Positions 59,283-64,000 of a DNA stretch of 64,000 nucleotides are shown here, piece by piece. The stretch comes from Casuarina equisetifolia (lineage: Eukaryota; Streptophyta; Magnoliopsida; Fagales; Casuarinaceae): contig CM052360.1 in assembly GCA_028551475.1 (NCBI GenBank), forward strand, positions 22,576,682 through 22,640,681, given 5' to 3'. Position 1 is the stretch's first letter; every line of letters begins with the position of its first letter. The position numbers were made by a program, and so were the translations under genes. The notes beneath the pieces were generated by a model. That model did not search any database. It had not been told where the DNA came from and worked only from the letters and a program-made list of their open reading frames with translations.

Positions 59283-60405
59283 TTTTCCTACGTGTTGGCC
59301 CTAATCTCGGCACACCACCGACGGTAAGCCTTGATGTTGTGCTTGTTTTTTCAGTGAAATTTGTATGCACGTCTAACAAAATATGGTCACCGCGCGTTCG
59401 AGAAAATGCAGCTTTGGGTTTCATTCTCTCAATTATTTTTTAATTTGTCATGAATATGTTTTGCGCAGAGTTTAACCTTCAATGGGTATGCTTTACCTGC
59501 ATCTCATGTCGATTTGTGGCTTATTGTTGTTCTTTTGTTCATTCTTTCTTTTACTTTGCTTTTCGGGGCTTGCTTCGTGCATGGATGTCATTCTCTCTTA
59601 TTGTATGGTCTGTAAGTTTTATCCTTTGACTTTTGTTTGTTTGGTCTAGAAGCAGTATCTAGAAGAAGTTTCAGTGGTCCTTTTCTTTTTCTTTCCTTTA
59701 ATTAATTCTTTGGTGCTCTGGAAGTTAAGTTAGATGACCCACATAAAGCCCAATTTAGCGCCGCTTAGGTCATGGTTCACTGAATTTATACAAAGCAAAG
59801 TCTCATTTTTGATTGCTAACTCCTTTTTGGTTTTCTTGGAGAAATTTCTGTCTTGTAGATGGCACTATAAGGAGGTTGCTTCTAAAACCTATCTTATTAC
59901 AGAAGTACAGTCCATGTAGTATTGTTCTTTCGTTGACTTGTATTCGTTTTCAAAAGGAAAAATGAAGTTCTTATCTCTGCAATATGACAACATCTGCGCA
60001 GCTTGATTTTCTTTTACACTATGGTCTTATTAATAGTTTTAGCCAAAAAACTAGCAAAAATAATCTCTCTTTTTTTTTTCTATTAACAATAGACACCATC
60101 ATGATTGGATGTGTCATAAGAGCCTCAAAAATTTGCATAAAAATGCTCATTGGACAAGAACAATATGTTCATTTTGTTAAAATACAAATGGAATAGTGGT
60201 GATCGAAAGAGGAATGCTTCAAACCCCAAACTTGTGCAAGGATCGAAGAAGGCAGTCAAACTCTTTAATGTCAAAAGAAATTTCAAATAGAATTGTTACA
60301 AGTGTTCCAAACAATTAGAGGCAGAAGTGGAGGACTCTTGTGGAGAGGAATTAGGTGGCAAAGACCTTGATCAATTCTATCAATGCCCAATATTGTTATA
60401 GTCTT
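59283..60405 (+). repeat. Direct segmental duplicate, left copy (~1.1 kb)
   Basis: It aligns throughout with 61505-62665. Shared blocks include GTGAAATTTGTATGCACG, TTCGAGAAAATGC, TTTTCGGGGCTTGCTTC, TTGGTCTAGAAG, AAGCCCAATTTAGCG and ATGGAATAGTGGTGATC. A CGACGGTAAGCC at about 59328 looks like a 5' splice site, so this may be the leader exon and leader intron of a lost gene. No protein is supported. Confidence 0.88.
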
Positions 60406-61320
60406 AAGGTCCTAAGAATTTAAAACTACCATAAATTGGACAAAACAAGTGTTTTTGCGTTATTAAAGGGTCATGAAGGACGCTTGATAGGGTGAAATGT
60501 GAAAATTTGGTAGAGCTAGCATGTGTGATCAAACTCAAGGTGCCATTTGGCAATTTAGTAAACATAGACTTTGATACACAAAGTTGGAGAAATTCAAGAC
60601 AACTAACAATGGATGTGAAAACATCATTAACGCCGTTGTCTATTAGCGTTTGTGTGTAGCAATATAGTTTAATAAACCAAAAGAGGTACTTACAAAATTT
60701 GCTAAAGATTTATGTCCAGTAAATTTGTGGAGAAGTTTGAATAGTTCTTGTTACTGCTTGGGAGTAATCCCTCTGCTAGCTAAGCCCAGATTTGCTGGGT
60801 GAACAAATTGAGAGAAAGGGATTACGTTAGTTAGTGGATCATTTTTTGGCTGGCGAACCCTAGGCCTCCAAGCTGGGTTTGGCGCCTTGAAACAACATTT
60901 GTGTCCTTTAGCCTCATTAGGTACTTGGATCATTTAATCATGGTCTTCTAATTCCAGGAAATTTAGGTTGAAATTCATTCGAGCACATAACAGAGATTCG
61001 CAAGTTTAGTGAAGTAAATCATTGCCTTATCTTAACTTGGATATTTTCCTTGTGGTGGTATAGATTTTGGAACCATTGACTTTGTTTTACCGTTACACTT
61101 CAGAAAGTTGCAGAGTTTGATAGCATAAGGTTAGGGGAAAATGAATACTCTATGACAATACACTAGCATGGCAACGACTCAAGTGTTGTTCTGACTTGGA
61201 ATCGTGGGTTACATAGGATGAGCTTCCACTGGCAAAAGCTAATTTATTCCTAGCTGCTAAAGCAATCTTCATTTGGGAGCTCCAATAGCATAATTTTAGA
61301 TTCCGATGAGTGGCCAAGGG
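60406..61320 (-). pseudogene. Decayed Ty1/copia gag-protease remnant between the duplicates
   Basis: The minus-strand frame at 61344-61150 contains NLKLCYWSSQMKIALAARNKLAF, a copia gag N-terminal motif. Further on, 60930-60740 has SRGITPKQ followed after a stop by QELFKLLHK, a gag-to-protease spacer. Around 60640-60420 the frames read LIDNGVNDVFTSIV, KLPNGTLSLITHASS and LSSVLHDPLI, a protease whose D-S-G is now D-N-G. No LTRs are recognised. Confidence 0.7.
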
Positions 61321-61504
61321 ACTAGGCATGGACATCGGAAGCATGGAGATGAAGCAATCACTGAAGTCAAGGTATGGTATTCACGTAAATCAAATCAATA
61401 AAGCAAGCGAACCCAAACGAGATTCCAGGCCGATAATCAATCGGGCAAATCCGGCAAATCCGGCAAACCCAAGCGTCGGCATGAAATTTCTGCAACAGTC
61501 AGTA

Positions 61505-62665
61505 CTTTCCTACATGTAAGCCCTAATCTCTGTACACCGACAGTAAGCCTTGCTGTCGTGCTTGTTTTTCAGTGAAATTTGTATGCACGCTAACAAAATA
61601 TGCTCACCGTGCGTTCGAGAAAATGCGGCTTTGGGTTTCGTTCTCTCAATCATTTTTTTATTCGTTTATGAATATGTTTTGTGTAGAGTTTAACCTTCAA
61701 TGTGTATGCTTTACCTGCATCTCATGTTAATTTGTGGCTTACTGTTGGTCTTTTGTTCATTCTTTCTTTTAGTTTGCTTTTCGGGGCTTGCTTCATGCAT
61801 GGAAGTTATTCACTCTAATTGTACGGTCTTTAACTTTTATCCTTTGACCTTTGTTTGTTTGGTCTAGAAGTAGTATCTAGAAGAAGTTTCAATAATCTTT
61901 TTCGTTCTCTTTCCTTTGGTTAATTCTTTGGTGCTCAAGAAGTTTTTGAAGTTGGATGAGCCACAAAAAGCCCAATTTAGCGTCGTCTAGGTCATGACTT
62001 ACTGAATTTATACAAAGCGAAGACTCATTTTTGATTGATGACTCCTTTTTGGATTTCTTGGAGAAATTCTGTCTTGTAGACGGCAATATAAACAGGTTGT
62101 GTCTGAAACCTATCTTATTACAATAGTGCAATCCATGTAGTATTGTTCTTTCGTCGACTTGTATTTGTTTACAAAAGGAAACATGAAGTTCTTGCTTTTG
62201 TAGTATGCCAATATCCGCGCAACTTGATTTTCTTTTACAGTACAGTCTCCTAATAATTTTAGCCAAATAACTAGCAAAAAATAATCTTCCTTTTATCTTT
62301 CCATTAACAACAGGTACCATCACGATTAGGAGTGTAATAGTTGTATCACAATGCTCATTGTGTCTCCCAATATTTCGCCTCAAGCATTTGTATCGAAGTG
62401 CTAATGGGAAAAGAACATGTCAATTTTCTTAAAATACAAATGGAATAGTGGTGATCAAAAGAGGAGTGCTCTAGACTCCAAACTTGTGCAAGGATAGAAG
62501 AAGGCAATCACACTCTTTGATTGCAAAAGGAATTCCAAAATATAATTGTTGCAAGTGTTCCGAATAAGTAGAGGCAGTAGTGGAGGACTCACGTAGGAGA
62601 GGACTTGGTGGCAAGGAACTTGATCCATTCTATCAATGCCCAATATTCTTATAGTTTTGTGTCTT
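61505..62665 (+). repeat. Direct segmental duplicate, right copy (~1.16 kb)
   Basis: Partner of 59283-60405, offset about 2.2 kb, with numerous substitutions and short indels. The minus-strand open frame at 61889-62383 lies wholly in this non-coding duplicate and is disrupted in the left copy, so it is not called a gene. Just upstream, at 61446-61470, is a 9-bp AAATCCGGC repeat of about three units. Confidence 0.88.
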
Positions 62666-63091
62666 ATGTAATACCCATCAAGAAAATACAATAGTCCCTA
62701 TTATACAAATCAATTGAAATTTATAGGCAAATAAAGAATCTTATAAAATGGAAACAATTTACATATAAAGAAAATGAAATTAAGGAAGGAAATAAAGAGA
62801 AATTTGAATCTTTGTAATTAATGTTTAAATAAAGGAGCTGAGATATTTTAGAGAAGTTTTATTATAAATTGTTATGAAATTAAAACCTAAATTGTTGCCT
62901 TCATTGAACAGGAAGCTCTAAGTTTTGGATTTCGTACGCTTGGAGTGTAATTTTCTTCTTGTAAGAAATTCCAGTGTAGAATTGATTTTCTAATCAAGCT
63001 ATTTTGGCCGAGTAGTGCTTGATTTATTCCGGCTTTCAAGGTGTCTTCTTGTTCCAGTATATCCATGGAACGGCCTATGGAGTAGAATTCC
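62666..63091. other. AT-rich DNA upstream of the F-box/LRR gene
   Basis: No gene is visible. It would contain the leader or promoter of the F-box gene, but I see no convincing TATA box or start site. Confidence 0.5.
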
Positions 63092-64000
63092 GAGGACAGA
63101 TTTAGCAACCTCCCAAATGAACTTGTTCATCATATTCTTGCTTACCTCCCATGAGAGCCCTCGCACAACTGAGCACTTTATCAAAGAGATGCCGGGAGTT
63201 ATGCATATCAAACCCAACATTGATTTTCTGTAGCGAGGATACAAGTTCTGTAGGGCTAAGTCGACCTGGGTTCCGCGAGTTTCTAGATAGGCTCATGGAA
63301 CTTCGGTGCTTGTACAAGGTGAAGACACAACGCTTCCATCTCAAATGGACTTTCCAAGCAACATCCAATGTTGAAGAGCATCAAGTGGAGACATGGTTGC
63401 TGCATGCAGTAAACTCAAGCGTTGAAGAGGTTTGTCTTGAAATCCATGACCCCGTAAAGTCCTTTTCCTTGCCACCTTTTGTTCTGGGTTGCAAATCCAT
63501 AAGATCCCTCGAAATTGACACTTTCGAACTACCCTCTTCATTGTTAGTTCCTTCCTTTGCTGATAAGCTCCAGGTTTTAGAATTGAAAAACCTCAAAACG
63601 AACAACGAGAGCCTTGGAGAATGGTTTTCATCTTTCGAGTCCCTGAGGAAGTTGAAGCTCTCTTACATATGGGGGATAAAGACAATAACCATCACCAACT
63701 CATCCGTGGCTACTATATCAATTTTAAGTCGTGATGATGACCTCCAAAAGATTGATATCCAGAAGGTACAAAAACTTGATTTCCTTGAAATCACTTGGAA
63801 GACCGTAAGTAGTAAATCAGTGAATATTTCTGCACCCAATCTCAATATCCTTTTCATAAATTTGGACACCGAGAACTCCAATAGAACATCATTGGAGATC
63901 TCTGCTCCCAATCTCGTAGTATTTAAGTGGTTAGGCAATGTTGTTGATTACTACTGTATGAAGAACTTCCCAAATCTACGTTATGCCTCAGTTGGTTTAC
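63092..64000 (+). pseudogene. F-box/LRR (FBD-like) gene, 5' frame broken, 3' end beyond window
   Basis: The stretch 63092-63150 encodes the F-box start EDRFSNLPNELVHHILAYLP. One base appears to be missing at CTCCC^ATG (63145-63151), and the motif continues one frame over from 63151 as MRALAQLSTLSKRCRELCISNPTLIF. That second frame stays open for 283 codons to the window end. It contains degenerate leucine-rich repeats (SLEIDTFELPSSLL, LQVLELKNL, LRKLKLSY, ISAPNLNILFI, ISAPNLVVFKWLG), typical of plant F-box/RNI/FBD proteins that select substrates for SCF ubiquitin ligases. In the first frame a TAG at 63083-63085 lies just upstream. Either it is a recent pseudogene, the ATG at 63151 is used giving half an F-box, or the lost base is a sequencing error. 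Confidence 0.82.

Noticed and set aside
61889..62383. A 164-codon minus-strand open frame
   Set aside because: It lies inside a non-coding direct duplicate. The equivalent frame in the left copy (59283-60405) is not open, composition is unremarkable and no domain is recognisable.

Overview
The window is repeat-rich plant nuclear DNA, almost certainly from a flowering plant and probably a eudicot. The evidence is Ty1/copia elements primed from initiator-tRNA-Met sites, large solo LTRs, tRNA-derived SINEs, and relics of plant genes: the plant-specific RNA polymerase V largest subunit (NRPE1), EXO70, a plant-type GH2 beta-galactosidase and an F-box/LRR protein. The species cannot be named from the sequence.

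Positions 1-43 kb are almost entirely mobile DNA. A minus-strand copia element A (1-3169, cut by the window edge) sits at the start of a long non-coding repeat (family F). Family F recurs at 27.4-31.3 kb and 41.0-43.3 kb and carries long inverted arms rich in A on one side and T on the other. Next comes a pair of ~1.8 kb solo LTRs, one inserted inside the other in opposite orientation (10572-14157). Element B (14.2-16.4 kb) is a rearranged copia piece whose gag is present as an inverted duplicate. Positions 16.4-27.4 kb hold tandem repeats, a short TIR element, a 1.5 kb foldback palindrome, a SINE and diverged repeats, with no gene that I can support. Copia C (31.3-34.9 kb) is degraded. Copia D (35402-40971) is structurally complete: two 250-bp LTRs, PBS, PPT and a near-perfect 5-bp target duplication, but its reading frames are broken.

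Positions 43-58 kb hold relics of three cellular genes side by side. A two-exon GH2 beta-galactosidase fragment is split by a 1.68 kb solo LTR with a perfect CCACT duplication. An unidentified minus-strand reading frame is split by a second solo LTR with a perfect ATATT duplication. A nine-exon, intron-containing NRPE1 fragment (47861-57015) lacks both ends, carries stops and frameshifts, and has His in place of an essential Asp of the metal-A motif. It is followed by a single-exon EXO70 fragment lacking both ends on the minus strand.

Positions 58-64 kb contain a SINE with a 14-bp target duplication, a ~1.1 kb non-coding segment present twice as direct copies around a decayed copia gag-protease remnant, and finally an F-box/LRR gene that runs off the right edge and is damaged at its 5' end.

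No intact autonomous gene is certain here. The F-box/LRR frame, open for 283 codons to the window edge, is the best candidate for recent function. The main interest is in how the repeats are nested, and in a dead copy of an RNA-directed DNA methylation polymerase lying among the kinds of elements that pathway silences.
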